From contig CM034113.1 in the NCBI GenBank assembly GCA_019914945.1, positions 2,418,001 to 2,482,000 of the forward strand: a stretch of 64,000 nucleotides of DNA, given 5' to 3'. The DNA is from Typha latifolia. Taxonomy: Eukaryota; Streptophyta; Magnoliopsida; Poales; Typhaceae. Below the pieces are notes generated by a model. It searched no databases, was not told the origin of the DNA, and saw only the letters and a program-made list of their open reading frames with translations. Below, piece after piece: positions 1-12,626 of this stretch (its first letter is position 1; each line of letters begins with the position of its first letter). Position numbers and translations under genes: made by a program.

Positions 1-229
1 ATTTCCTTTCTTTAGCTGCTGTTGTCTTGCTTCTATACCCAATTAGTAGACATGTTCACTTTCTTAGATATCCCTAATCCAGTTTCCTCCTAGATATGCT
101 TGAGAATGGATATGCCTTTTCCTGTAACAGTGGAATCACTAAGCTGGTTCTTTATAATTACATTTGGTGATGGTAACTGCTGATAGATAATGGCATCTCA
201 ATATTGAGATTGGGCTGTCTTCTCTGCAG

Positions 230-3200
230 GCTGAAAGTTTTAGATGATAGTTCGCAGAATCTTCCGCCAGCAACTAGCACACCTGTTGATCACTCATCTT
301 CCTTGAAACTTGTAAGCATCATTATTTTTCCATGTTCTAAAAGTCCAGGGTGAAGTTGTTATTTATAGTTTTCTCCATGTTATGTCATGGCAATGCAATA
401 GAAAGAATGATACAATGTGCATTTGTACTAAATGATGCAGTGTGAGCAGTGTAACTTTGATGACTTCGGGGAAGATTTGTTTGCTATTACCGAGGTGGCC
501 CCTGAGCAGCCGAAAAACCCAGTACTGAATATATCAACAGTTGATAAGGCTGAAGAGGATATGAAGATTAAGGCATTGGTTAATACGCCTGCTATTGACT
601 GGCAATGGTTAGACATTTTCCAAAATTTTCTTTTCCTTATCTAACTTGTTGTAATTAATTTTGTAATCTGTACTTGTTCTTGGTAGGTCTTCTGATGTAA
701 TTATATGAAAATGGCAAAAAGAAAAAAATGGAAAGTGAAGAGTCTTGTGACAACTATAATTTTTTATTTTTTTATTTATACTGCGATATGGATGCACTAA
801 TATTTTGAACTCTCAATGCCATTGCTGCAGTCAAACACTAGGTAATTCTGGATCTGGAAAGGGCTCTGGGCAGTTCAGGAGTGGGACAACAGCAAATCAA
901 CATGGTCTCGGTAATCCTTGAAGCACTAATCTTGCCTTTAGCTCTGTATCTTGATTATGTTTTGGTCGCTTGTAGACTATATATTTTTTTCTAATTAAAC
1001 CATGCAAATCAATAAGAAGCATGTTATTTTCCCTCAAGTAGTATGACAATACATTTTATTAGACCTATCCTGAATTATGTAGTTAGAACTTTCTGAGTTC
1101 TGATCAAGTTGCTGCGGCACCTAGTTTGACTTGTTTAAGCTTCAAACACAATACTATCATAATGTTGAGCATATACTAAATACTTACAAATATGTGAATA
1201 TTAGAAAATTCAATTCTTCATAACTCATCTGACATGCAGAAACTAAAGGGTGTACATATTATTTTGCCTTGATTAGATTCTTCTATCTGGATTGGTGTTG
1301 TAAAATTGTAACTAACCAATTTGTTTAATTGAAGGTCGTGGTGGACTACAAAGCAAAAGACCTCCTCCAGGCTATGTCTGCCATAGATGTAAAGTACCAG
1401 GTATGCTGTCTTTTTTTAAGATGTTCCCGGTAACTTCCCTTTAACTGCTTTTGAGCTTTTTCTTCATAATTGTCATTGGTTGACAGTAAGATACGGTTTA
1501 AATGTTTGTCCTCCAGGCCATTTTATTCAGCACTGCCCTACTAATGGTGACCCGGCTTTTGACATTAAAAGAATGAAACCTCCAACCGGCATTCCGCAGT
1601 CCATGTTGATGGCTGATCCAAATGGCTCATATGCGCTGCCAAGTGGTGCTGTTGCTATTTTAAAACCAAATGAGTATGTATAGTAATTCAGCGTGTATTG
1701 TTTCTCTGTTTGCAGGGTTTTCTGATTAAGGTGATAACTCAATACATCTTGTTCTTTGTGTAGAGATGCTTTTGATAAGGAGATCGAAGGGTTGCCCACT
1801 TCTTGTTCTACCAGTGACCTTCCGGTGCAACTGTGCTGTCCATTGTGTAAAAGAGTGATGAGAGATGCTGCATTGACTACCAAGTGCTGTTTCAGTAGTT
1901 TTTGTGACAAATGTAAGTGGTCTGACCATTGGAACTTATATTTCCTGCACATATTCTGAAATATTGCTGATATGTAAAGAGGATAAAAATAAATATCAGT
2001 AGTAGACCATCCAAATTACCAGTTGCTCCATTGATTTTGATCGGTATTCAAATATTGTAAAGATTAAAAAAAACCTCCAGTTTGCATTTAGGAGTCAATT
2101 GCGCTTCTTTGCTCCATTTTAATATTATTTTATAAGCATAATTTGGCTATACTAGATTACTATGTACTGAATCTGCAACTGAACCTTCTCAGTATACATG
2201 TTGTTCATCAGTGCCAAAATCATATTTCTCTGTTCTATTTCTTTTCTCTCCAGCTTTCACATTGCAGATGTGCTGATTACCCTACTTTATTTAACTCAGG
2301 CATTAGAGACTACCTTATGGCAAAGTCGATGTGTTTATGTGGCGCCACAAATATGCTAGCAGATGATCTTATTCCTAATATAACACTTAGAGAGACAATC
2401 AATCACATGTTGGTGTCAAGGAGTAGTAGCAAGTCCAGTAGTTCAGATAATGATGGAAGCCGGTCGCAAGTGCGAGGTTTGATAATACCCTCTGGACCTC
2501 TGGTTGATCTAGTGATTATTTATTGATTGACTTTGTATAACCCTGTTTTCTTTCTTTCAGCTGTAGAATCTGCGAGTCGCGTTGAATGCAAAAATGCTCA
2601 TCCCACTCTTTCTGCAGCTTCTAAAAATGAATTGAAACAACCTCCTATTGAGTTTAGCCCATATAGTAAAGGGGATGGTGAAATTACAACAGAAAGTAAC
2701 CATGCAATGAAATTGCTAGAGAAAACTCCAAAACATGTTGACTTGCTTGAGGCATCATCACCACAACCAAGGAGTGGAAAGGAATCACCATCACGACAGA
2801 GTGCTCGAACTTCCAGAGTTATCAAAGGAAAGGTTGTCAGCACTGAGCAAGGTTGGTATTAAGATATGGTTTTCACTAGACTGTTTAATCAGATGAAGTA
2901 CTGTATTTACTTGTGTTTAACATTGTATTTACTGTTTTTTTTCTGTTTTTTTTATCAGGAAATAAGAGGAAAAAGAGAAGGACAAACTTGGATGGGAATG
3001 GTTAAGTTCATTTCCTTTTTGAGATTTATTTCCAGTACATACCTGAAACAGCGTAGATATTCTCATGCTGATATCTTTGTGACTGCTTTACAGATATTGG
3101 TGCTGAAAGTTCTGTTTACGCATTTCTTCCTGCATCTTACTACCCCTACTGGACTTTTGGTGGGCTGCCCGGCGGAGATGAGGCTGCTTACATGCCTCAA

Positions 3201-3583
3201 TTCATGGGTACCATGCCGTACATGGGTTATCCATCCACCTGGAATTTATATGTTGCCTCAGAGGTACATCTACGATTTTGTGTTTTAAACTTGAGGAGAA
3301 TTATCTACTTTCTTCATTTTGGATAATGCTTGTCAAAATTCTTGTCAATCTATTTTCTGCTGGTTGATATCATGCACTGTTGCATGTCCTCTCAGTTTGT
3401 AGTTGATTATTGATATCAATTCTGCCCAATCTCTTTGTTAAGTCATATGGTCATTGTTTGTATGGCAGGGAGAGTTCCATTGATCGGAAAATTAGTAGGC
3501 AAGTTACGGGGAGCAGTCCAGAGAGGCAACTCGGTGTTGGAGTTAATTCAAAATCCATAACAGGAAGGAATTGGAGAGGTTAA
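230..3583 (+). CDS. PQT3/RBBP6-like RING E3 ubiquitin ligase, 3' part (5' end outside window)
   Basis: Eleven exons keep one frame: 230-311, 441-607, 831-910, 1335-1400, 1517-1673, 1764-1912, 2300-2476, 2561-2851, 2959-3000, 3094-3263, 3473-3583, giving about 496 residues. A CCHC zinc knuckle (GYVCHRCKVPGHFIQHCP) is split between the exons ending 1400 and starting 1517. A RING/U-box-like domain follows (CPLCKRVMRDA, CFSSFCDKCIRDYL, then CLCG) across 1764-2476, then a basic KNRKK-type stretch near 2960. Knuckle followed by RING is the layout of the RBBP6 family; the family's N-terminal ubiquitin-like DWNN domain should lie upstream. Arabidopsis PQT3 is a nuclear E3 ligase linked to oxidative-stress tolerance. 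The protein ends soon after a Tyr/Pro/Gly-rich stretch (YYPYWTFGG) and lacks the long charged tail I expect from plant homologues. The last exon has two possible acceptors (3469 or 3473). Family call is firm; the C-terminus is not. Confidence 0.88.
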
Positions 3584-4607
3584 AGTTGTTATTGTTATCA
3601 GTTAACAAGAGAAGAAGAATATATGTATGTATGTATGTACGTATCATGTAATGAAACAACTCCATGTACATAATGTATTAAGTTCCAAATTACATTTGCT
3701 TTTTTTCTTCATTCAATTCCTCTATCTACTTTTATCTCGTTTACGCCATACATACATATTTGGTTGTTTATTTATATATATCCAAACAGAAATGAGGTGA
3801 ATTTTGCTTAGAGATCACTGTATCTGCAAACAAAATACATACCCCATTTTCACAACAAAAAAGAGAGGAAAATAAGTGAAATTTTATTAAAAAGATTTCC
3901 CATCTCCTAAGATCCGTATAAATCTAAATCCATATTATATATAGACTTGGGTACCAGTATGACGTAGGGGCTTACAAATTTGGCTCTCGTAACAACACCC
4001 GATTCATGAACAGGAAAAGCACATCGTTCTCCGTAACAAGTCCCAAAAAGTCTCAAGATAACGTTTGATACAAAAGACAAGCATCCATTTCATTAGAACA
4101 CTGTTAAAATTTTATCCATCTCTCTCTAAAGAAAAGAAAAGCTTCTTTTTAACTCTCTCTACAATGGATATTTCTTCAAGCTCCCTAGCAAGAAGGAAAG
4201 TTTATCATTTATTAACAATATTGACTAACCTCTTCTCAGCTTGATTAGCCTTATGCATGTTTTGATTGCTTTCACAATACATTTCCAAAGCATAAGATCT
4301 CCTTCTCGTAGCACTTGGAATAAAATTTTGACATCCAATGGTTATCCAAGTTCCTGACAATTCCTTAACCTTGTTTATCTATTAAGGATCCCAACTTCTC
4401 TGACAAAAAGAGTTGCACTACTTCTGTGCTCTCTGCCCTTCAACTAATTAGTATTAAGACAAAAAGTGATGATCGATTGACATTATGCAAAATATGTCTC
4501 ATATAGTTTAATGTTTCCAGACATATCTGAAGATTTTCGTAGTTTCTAATGCATTTTAACTAAAACGAGATGTCCAACAAAATCACAAACTAGTAGACCT
4601 GCAAAGT
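3584..4607. other. Convergent intergenic region with 3' UTRs
   Basis: This stretch lies between the stop of the PQT3-like gene (+) and the stop of the reverse-strand gene at 4608. It should hold both 3' UTRs. A short TATG microsatellite is at about 3622-3641, and an AATGAAAC stretch near 3650 could serve as a weak polyadenylation signal for the left gene. No open frame with family resemblance was seen. Confidence 0.5.
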
Positions 4608-7600
4608 TCACATCACACCAATCACTGACTTCAAAAAAAAGAGCTTGGAGTTGAGCTCCCTCAGGTTGGTAGTTTCCTTGAGACTCATAGGAGGCTCTAC
4701 ACCAGTGAAGACATAAAGATTTCTCAGCTCATCTGCCAGGGATGAAGAGGAAGCAGCTTTATAACCCACAATTGCTCGCATTGCATTGAGTTGTTCCCAA
4801 AGCTTTTCCTCACTGTAGGAATCCTGTAAAAGATATAAGAATACCACCGGAAATCTAACTACACAAAAATAATAGAAAGAAGAACCATAATTACTGAAAC
4901 TAAGTTATTGTGCAATGTCTGAAGATAACACTTATAATAAATCAAGCCAACGTGGACTCTCTTAAGTTGCAAAGATTTAAAAAGTTAAAAACCCATTTAA
5001 TGTAGCAAAATATAGGCTATTGATATTGACAAACTATATGAAATGATAGTGATACAACAAATTTGATCATTCACATTACTTAAGCTGAATGCTCCAAGAT
5101 CAACCATAATGTGGTATCAGGAGAATCACTTGTCCACACAGCATAAATCTATCCAATCCCACTAAGACAGGTCTCCCATGACCTCCCATTTTTATATTCA
5201 TTTCGCAAGAGATCATTACATCTTTGTTAAAGGCATCTATCAACAATATTTGAGAACATAGTGCAATATAGTTAAACTAAACCCACACTAACTAGCAAGT
5301 TGCAATTCCTAGCACAATGGAGTGCTTAGTCACCAGTACAAGTCATCATTTTGTTAAATTTGCTCTCCCTTACAAACATAAATAGTGACGTTCTCTATGG
5401 CTCTATGCATAAATAACCTTGGAAAAACTTCAGAAAGCCAATTATCTATTGTGTCATTTTATCTAGGAAAAGGAACCTACAAAAAAGTCTATCTAACTGA
5501 TGAACTGATAATTAATGAGCGCTTGCTGACTACCATCTTCTAAGTGCATAATGCCAAGGAAAAGCATGGGCCGACTCACTTGAATAATAGTAGATAGGCA
5601 GTAGATGGCCCATTGACAGCATATTGCAAACCTCTAGATGGGTAACTCATACAACAAAAACAAAACTCAAGAAGTCAAAGATTTGTAGAACGAACTCTGT
5701 ACATGGTTCCTTAATCACAAAGACAATAAGAGTATTCATGGTCAAATAGTTTCTAAGCATATTTAGAAGTTTCTTATACTCAAGGAGAATTTTAAGTTCA
5801 ATACATTTTTCTTCCATTATATTTGATAAAATATGCATGAATAATAGGTCACAATTTGACCTCAATATATGGAGTATTCACAATCTAGATAACTCCTTGG
5901 TCCTTGCTTACACATAAGAGCGTGAAATTCTTTGAGATAATTAGCCTAGATTCAAGTTAATAAAAAAAAAACCAAATAGTCCACAAAAACAAAAAAAAGG
6001 AGACATAAATGACTTAATTTTGTAGACGAAGTTCTCAATGACTCAACCTATATCTTGAAACAGGTCATGCTAAGGAGGGTGTCGCCTCCATAACTCTTCA
6101 CTAACCTAGCAGCCATCATAATCACCACAAGTAATTATCTTATTTATCAGTTAATAGAGAACTTAACCCGTTCTCCCCCCTCCATCGGATGTTCTCAGTT
6201 ATCTTTCTTCACACACCTCGAAGGGTTTGTTGTAAAGACCATCATAGAGTAATTATCCAGAATCATATTTACCATTCAACAAGACGCAGGGTCAGTTTTT
6301 TGACTCAGCTTTATCTAATGAGAAGTCTGATGTAATGCTACATCTTATTCAGTGAGGTTAAAGGAATTGAAACAATAATCTCGCAAACCTGTTCATACAT
6401 CTATATGACCACAAAAGCCACTCATGCTTCACGACGCCCTCCAACTTTCAGATCACTAACATATGTCATCTACATGCTCAGTACTTGTCTAATTTGAGCT
6501 AAAGAGATATATATACAGAGAGAGGCAGCATGTATTGTATGATATGAATACTTGTCAAACCTTCAATAACATATAAGAGTTAACTACCTTTAAGGGCCTC
6601 TAATATTATGATATCATAAAGTTTATATGTTAAGTAAACTGTAAACTGCATAATCTTCAGTAGATCTGCATTCTTTAGTTATAGCTACAAACAAGTGAAT
6701 GGAAGAACAGACAACAATTTACTTACCTCACCATTAGAAGGTTTCGAGTTCTCCGTCTCTACCCCTACTACCGAATTCGCATCCTTAGCATCCTCGACAT
6801 GATCAATGGAGGACCTGCTCTCATCGTCCGCCACCGCAGAGGCATACTCCGAGCTAATGCTAGCCACCTCAATGACCTCATTCTCTCCCTCCTCCGTCTC
6901 CATAGCTGCCACAGCAACAACGTCAAAAGAACTTTCCTGCACCTCATTGTTAGTGCTCACTTCCTTCCCTTCCACTATCACTACCCTTTCTACCCCGTCC
7001 CCTGTTTCCTCTGTTAACACAAGCATTTCATCAAACACCTTGACAGCGCCACTTTTTTCCTCTTTTTGAATCACATCTGCAACCAAGAACACAGAACCAC
7101 CGGTGGCGCTTTGAGTGGCATCGATGACATCCACTTGTACTTGTACTTGTACTTCCTCTGCTTTCGGTTCCTCTTCCTCTAATAGATTGGTGCTCTTTGT
7201 GACACCAACGGTTTCCAAACTCGAATCATGCTCCTCAATCTCAACCTCACGACTAGGAGTCCTCTCCTCTTCCACTTCTCTCCCTTCCCCTACCTCTTCT
7301 TCTTCCGTGGGCTTCTCCTCATCCTCCTCAAGAGCTTGGTTGCTCTTGGTCTCTTCCACCGCTTCGACAAACTCGTCTTCGTCGTCGACTTTCTGAGGTA
7401 GTTCGGGGTAGATAGGAGGTAGGAGGGAGCGCATGAGGCGGTCGGTACAGGCGAGGCTGGCGAAGTAGACGCCGAAGGGGACGGCGAGAGCTGCTCCGAC
7501 GGTGGAGAAGAGGAGGAGGGGTGGGACCACAATCGGCGTCGCCATGATGGCCGCGCCGGCGATGGCCGCCTTCTTTCCCAGCACCCATCCCCGGCCGAAC

Positions 7601-7689
7601 ACCGCGGAGGCCCACCCGGCGGAGGTGGGATTTGGTGGGTCGGATTTGGATTCGGAACCGGTGGAGCTGCCGAGCAGTATGGTTTCCAT
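4608..7689 (-). CDS. Two-exon gene for a 392-aa acidic protein with N-terminal membrane hairpin, function unknown
   Basis: Exon 1 is 7689-6727 (321 codons) and exon 2 is 4823-4608 (71 codons and stop), joined in phase 0 by a 1.9-kb intron with GTAAGT donor and CAG acceptor. Residues about 39-82 are two adjoining hydrophobic segments rich in Ala, Val, Pro and Leu (IVVPPLLLFSTVGAALAV within), likely a membrane hairpin. Residues about 102-320 are very rich in Glu and Val and probably disordered. The C-terminal 70 residues are more ordered, with LWEQLNAMRAIVGYKA and LYVFTGVEPP, and look like the conserved part. The start is the first ATG of a GC-rich exon. I do not recognise a named family; it resembles plant-specific uncharacterised proteins. 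Exon 1 is strongly GC-rich at its 5' end only. The frame is well supported because exon 2 joins exactly at consensus sites and keeps an acidic-to-ordered transition. Confidence 0.8.
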
Positions 7690-8229
7690 CTTCGCTTCTT
7701 TTTAGTTCATCATCGAGAGGAGGATGAGAAGGACGAGGAGGTGAGGAGGACGAAGAGGCGGAGGTCTGGAGGGAGGGACGACACGTGACCATGCAGAGAA
7801 GGGAGTGATGACACGTGGAAGATGGTCAGGATCCGGGTGCTTTCTACTTGGTCGTGGAGAAGCGTGAGGAGACCAGAAGTGCCAAAAATGACGAAAATGC
7901 CATCGTTGTAGTGACGAGAAGACCCATCAAGGCTATAAATGGATCGAGTGTTAAGCTAAAAGAGCTCAAACTATTTAGTGTTAACCTAAAAATACTAATA
8001 AGATCTTCAACTAATTTTAAAGTAAACTGCTGAATAGATCAGCATTTTATACCAAGACATGATGCATTATTACCACAAAGAAGAGGACATTAACTAATGT
8101 GTTATCATGGATTAAGCATGAACAAAATCAGTGTGTTATATGCTAATTAAAACTTTAAAGAATATATAGTTTTTTTTTGGTCAAGATCATAGGTGGTTTC
8201 AATGCAAGGCAATCTGTGTAGATTTGTCA
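7690..8229. other. Upstream region of the 4608-7689 gene
   Basis: About 100 bases of GA-rich sequence (7700-7780) directly before the reverse-strand start codon probably form the 5' UTR and core promoter. The rest is AT-rich and runs up to the left LTR at 8230. No clear TATA box could be assigned. Confidence 0.4.
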
Positions 8230-10166
8230 TGTTGGGTTTGTGATATCAACTCAGTATTCTTTACAGTTATGTTGGTTTGAGTTCACTCAATTCATATGGT
8301 TCTGGTTAAGTGGGAGGATGCATAAATTTTTTGGGTTTACCTAATATAGGAGAGTTAGTAAGTAACTGAGGGTTTCTCTCTTGTTCTCTCTTCTTGGTGT
8401 AGAGAAGAAGAGAGAAATTTTGAGAGTTGAAGATGATGGCCAGAACACTTTAGAAGCAGATTTGCTTAAGAGAGAATTAAGCCAAAAAAGAAGTTCTACT
8501 GGAATGTTGGATGCCATGGTAATAGAGAGGTGAGATCCTTAGCTAAACCAAGTATATCTTATGTTGTGGTTATACTTGTATGTTTTTATACATGCTTGCA
8601 CGTCTTAGATGTGGATATTGCTAGAGCCAAATATTTTCCTGCTCGAAATATTTTAATTTTTTTGGTATATAGAGAGACTATATTCATCTTTTCCTACAAA
8701 TGGTATCAGAGCATCACGACATAAGTGCAAGATGTTCGATGAAATGCCTCAATGGTGAAAAGTCGATTTAAGGTGGAAAATTTTCATGATCCACTGGTGC
8801 TACAAGGTCAATACATGGCTCTACTTGTTAGGAAGGAAACTAGATTAGATGATATGGATATGAAGGCTTGTCTAGTATTCACCTGTGTTTAGTAGATATA
8901 GTTCTTCTTGAGGTCATCGAGGAGAAGACGGTCTTCAACATATGGACAAAGCTAGAGAGCTATACAAACCCCAAGGGTTATCAACAGGGATAAAGAAAAT
9001 GTTGTTCTCTTTGAATATGAAAAGAAAAGAAAAAACAAGTCCTTATTCAATGAAATGGAGTTGAGGGATGAGGATACATTTTTGTGCATACTATTGAAAA
9101 TTTGTGATGGTTTGGTCACAAATTTGGTTTGCACCGAGTAATATTCTTTTGGCATAGATAATAGTGCACTACTAAGAGGATAAACTCCAAAAAAAGACAA
9201 CCAAAGGGAGCTTGGAAGGTGAAGGTTGTGCAACAGAGCGATTTGATGCCTCAATTAAATTCATCAGGCAAGGTGAACTTTGAAGATATCAAAGGGGTGC
9301 AATAGTCGACATGTAAGCTATCCGGGTACAGAATTTGTACAAGTTATTAGGGAATACAATTGAGGTAGATAGTCATGGGATGACGAAGATATGACAACAT
9401 GCAAAGGTATTGGCTTTCATCAAAGGGTTGTCAATGTCAATGCTCATGAAGTCAGTGCAAGCAGAGAAGATTAATAATGTCTTACTTCTCTGGGCTTCAA
9501 AGTGAACGAAAGATAAAGCATACGGATGGCAAGGAGATGGTGAATTTTCTATCAAGGTGGAGATCGTTGGATTTGTGATATCAAACTCACTATTCAAATT
9601 AAGTACTCATTTAAATCGGCTTAATAACCTATAGAGTGAGTTATACTATGAGTTCACTTGATTAAGTGGTTTAGGTTAAGTAGGATGATGTATAAGAGAG
9701 CTTGGATGTATACAAAATGTAAGAGGGTTGGCAAGCAAGAGAGGGTTTATCTCTTGTTCTCTCTTGGTATAAAGAAAAGAGAGATTTTGAGGTTTGCTCT
9801 CGAAATCTTCCTACTAGTTTATGATTTTCAGGATATGTTCGAGACGATGGCTAGAATGCTCCGGAAGAGGATTTGCTTAAAAGAGAGTTAAACAAGAAGG
9901 GTTCCTATTAGAATGTTGTATGCCCATAGTAGTAGAGAGGTGAGATTCATCTCAGCGGAATGTTCTCCTTGCTCATGGATGTAGCCTAGTTTTGGGTGAA
10001 CCAGGTGTATCTTATATTGTAGTGTTCTTCTAAGCCTTTCACTTTTATTCTCATTTTTTTTCGCATATTTCAATGTCTTAGGCATGAGTATTGCTAGAGT
10101 ATTGCTAGAGTCAAGCATTTTTCGTTCTAATGGTATATGAAAAGATCATGCTCATCTTTTTCTACA
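8230..10166 (+). mobile_element. Small LTR retrotransposon carrying only a gag remnant (copia-type, TR-GAG-like)
   Basis: The 5' LTR is about 8230-8698 (starts TGTTGGGTTTGTGATATC, ends TACA). A primer-binding site TGGTATCAGAGC complementary to initiator tRNA-Met lies at 8701-8712. The 3' LTR is about 9565-10166 (starts CGTTGGATTTGTGATATC, ends CTACA). Shared LTR text includes the TTTGTGATATCAA start, the GAGAGGGTTT / CTCTTGTTCTCTCTT block and GATTTGCTTAA. Between them are only about 860 bp. A frame near 8905-8965 reads EVIEEKTVFNIWTKLESY, the copia gag (UBN2/Retrotran_gag_2) signature. No protease, integrase or reverse transcriptase is present, and the gag frame has stops. This fits a TR-GAG type non-autonomous element, or a copia element with a large internal deletion. 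Flanking 5-mers (TGTCA, TGAGC) do not match, so the insertion scar is decayed. Confidence 0.72.
8701..8712 (+). other. Primer-binding site (initiator tRNA-Met)
   Basis: TGGTATCAGAGC two bases after the LTR end (CA at 8697-8698) is the standard plant retrotransposon primer-binding site for initiator methionine tRNA. It fixes the LTR boundary and the + orientation. Confidence 0.85.
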
Positions 10167-12626
10167 TGAGCGCATCTTAGATGTGAGCCAACAAGATTGA
10201 ATAATGTCTATCGATTGTGCCCAAAAGAAAATACATATAGTCGTCGGATTCGAGTGGGCCTAGAGTTATTAAATATACACGATTAATGTGTTGGCACACA
10301 TATTACAATGCGCTTAAATGGACTCATACGAGGTTGGCCCATATTGAATCCTAATTAAATAGTTTTAGGTATTAAATTTGGATAGTAGATTACTTATGTA
10401 AATATATAAAATCTCACCAATATGTTTACAAAAAGTTACTAAAATCTTTAGTTTTATTTGGACATTATAATTATGTCACAACACTAATGAAAAGAGAATA
10501 ACTAAGTAAAATAGCTTAAGATATATCAATTTAAAACATAATAATATAACTAAAGGATATATTAGCAAGTAGGTATACCTTAAATCAAGTATAGAAAGTG
10601 TATGTTTGTCAGTTTACTTTGTCCAATGTATACGGTGTAATGGCAAATGAGCATTCTACAACAAAAAAAAAATAGTTTGGTTACTAGAAAAAGATTAAAA
10701 TTAAATTAATAGAATACTTATCATCAATGGCTGATTTCAATATATCAACAACATTGGATAATATATAAGGTATGTGTCATCTTGGGCTCTCTGCTATCTT
10801 TGTCTCTCCATCTTTATACTATTTCTAAGGTCTCTTTTTCAACTATTTTGGAGCACTAGTAAGACTTCCTTTCATTGACTTAAAAGTTAAAAGAACGATG
10901 GTGGAATACACGCGAGAGAAAATGTTTAGGCTTCATTTATTTAGGAATATTTCAAATATCAATTCTCAAATATATATTTATTTTTATTATTTATAAAATA
11001 AAGTATTTATTCTAGGAATAACTATTATTTTATTCACTTATATTTTAGAATAAGTGTATAATAATGATCTTTGATGTGATATAAAGTGAAGAAAAAGAAA
11101 AATATGAAAAAATTATATTTCATTTTTTATAAGATTATCATAAATACTCTTTGATTTAATATAAATTTAGTTGATGAGATAGATATCGAGAGTAAATTAA
11201 CAATTATATTAGTATGTATTATAAGATGTAATTTTAATAAATTATATTTATATTTTAAAATATGGTTATTATGATGCTTAACTGTTACTCTAAAATAAGA
11301 AGTTATAATCCGGAATAAGAAATAAGTTATTCTCGAAGAAAACAAAGGCAATGATAAAAGGAAAATTATATTTCAGCACTGCGCTACTTTAAAACTCATA
11401 TTTCATATATGTTATATAAAGTAGGTATATCTATTACAAGTTTAGAACCCCATATTTTAGAAAACTTTTCAATAGTACAAACTAATTATTTTATAAGTCC
11501 TTCTAGAGGCAAAGGCAGCCCAACTTTTATAGGGAACATTACTTAGAAAACTATATAAGAGTCACCTAGTACCTTGATAAATATATTCTCATAAGAAAAA
11601 AAAATATACCAATCATATTTCATATTTCATACCTTAGAAAGACCGAATGAAACTTTTATTTGTTCCCTTTTGGATTAAGGAGGTGACTGGTAGTTTGATA
11701 TGAGAGTAGATAGAAGGAGGTTTATAAGATATAATGGAGATCAAAGGTGGGCACTGACACAGGGGATGCTCATGTCTAATCTCACAAAAGAGAATATTTC
11801 GAAGGCTCAAATAGAGCTTACTACTAAACTGATGCATCTGAAGACTATGATAACATCCATCAACTTATGAAAACAAAGACTCCACGATCAAAATTATCCA
11901 AGTAGCACACATAAATGAAGTGGTTCTAATTATCACAAGACATAATATATTTCCTTTCATATCAATTGACCAGAAGAAGGCTCACAAAAAGGTTGTACAA
12001 GATAGGAGATCTAACAAAAGGTCAGGTCAAAGCAAAGGTTTCTTAAGAAAACAAGTTTAAACTCTACAAGCATTTACCTTGAAGAAATATTAAATATCTA
12101 ATGATGCTTTCAATAGATTAGGTGCTAAAAACATACCATCATAATGCACAACCTCCTAACTAGTCTTGATCTATTCAACCGGAAGTGACACCAAATTCAT
12201 CTTCCACACGGTTACTTGTACAACATTCATTCACATGCTCTGAGATTTTGCTCCAAAATCAAGGTAACGGCTATGGCAAAGCAGCATATCTCCTTCAAAT
12301 TAGATTTAATAACACATCCATCAGTATATCAAGACTAATGCATATTGCATTTCATTTTCTGATCTCCGATAGGTCTTCATATCTGTCATTTCACTGACCT
12401 CAAAATCTGGGAGATTGGGAGCACTGTGCCTGATGAGTATGTCAATGATTGGACCCGTGTCCTTCCTGAACCAAAATGCTCACTAAATTTGCAACTGCAG
12501 GCCGACAGTGAGACTGTTCAATCCGAGAATTCTCAACTTGTGACTTGCAATAATATAGTAACAGGAACATCTTCTTTTCCACTTTCCACCTGACTAAACA
12601 GACATTCTTGGCTTCACCAGCACTCA
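10167..12626. other. AT-rich intergenic DNA, including the likely 3' UTR of the R3H gene
   Basis: There is no supported gene. Sequence from about 12626 down toward 12100 probably includes the 3' UTR of the reverse-strand R3H-SUZ gene. At about 10930-11350 there is a possible decayed MITE: TATTTAGGAATA and CTAGGAATAACT on the left, against CCGGAATAAGAAATAAG and TTATTCTCGAAGAAAAC on the right in loosely inverted arrangement. The rest is featureless to my reading. Confidence 0.4.

Noticed and set aside
2143..2299. Exon joined at the earlier acceptor (GCAG near 2269) in the PQT3-like gene
   Set aside because: Using the acceptor at 2299 gives the expected RING text CDKCIRDYL; the earlier one inserts unrelated residues or shifts frame.
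7115..7705. Open frames on the + strand opposite exon 1 of the 4608-7689 gene, and GC-rich frames at 39470-39963
   Set aside because: They are antisense or other-frame shadows of GC-rich exon 1 sequences, with low-complexity Ser/Arg/Pro composition.
10930..11355. A firm MITE call from TTATTCCGGAATAA-like words
   Set aside because: The inverted match between the ends is loose and no target-site duplication was seen; it is mentioned only within the intergenic entry.
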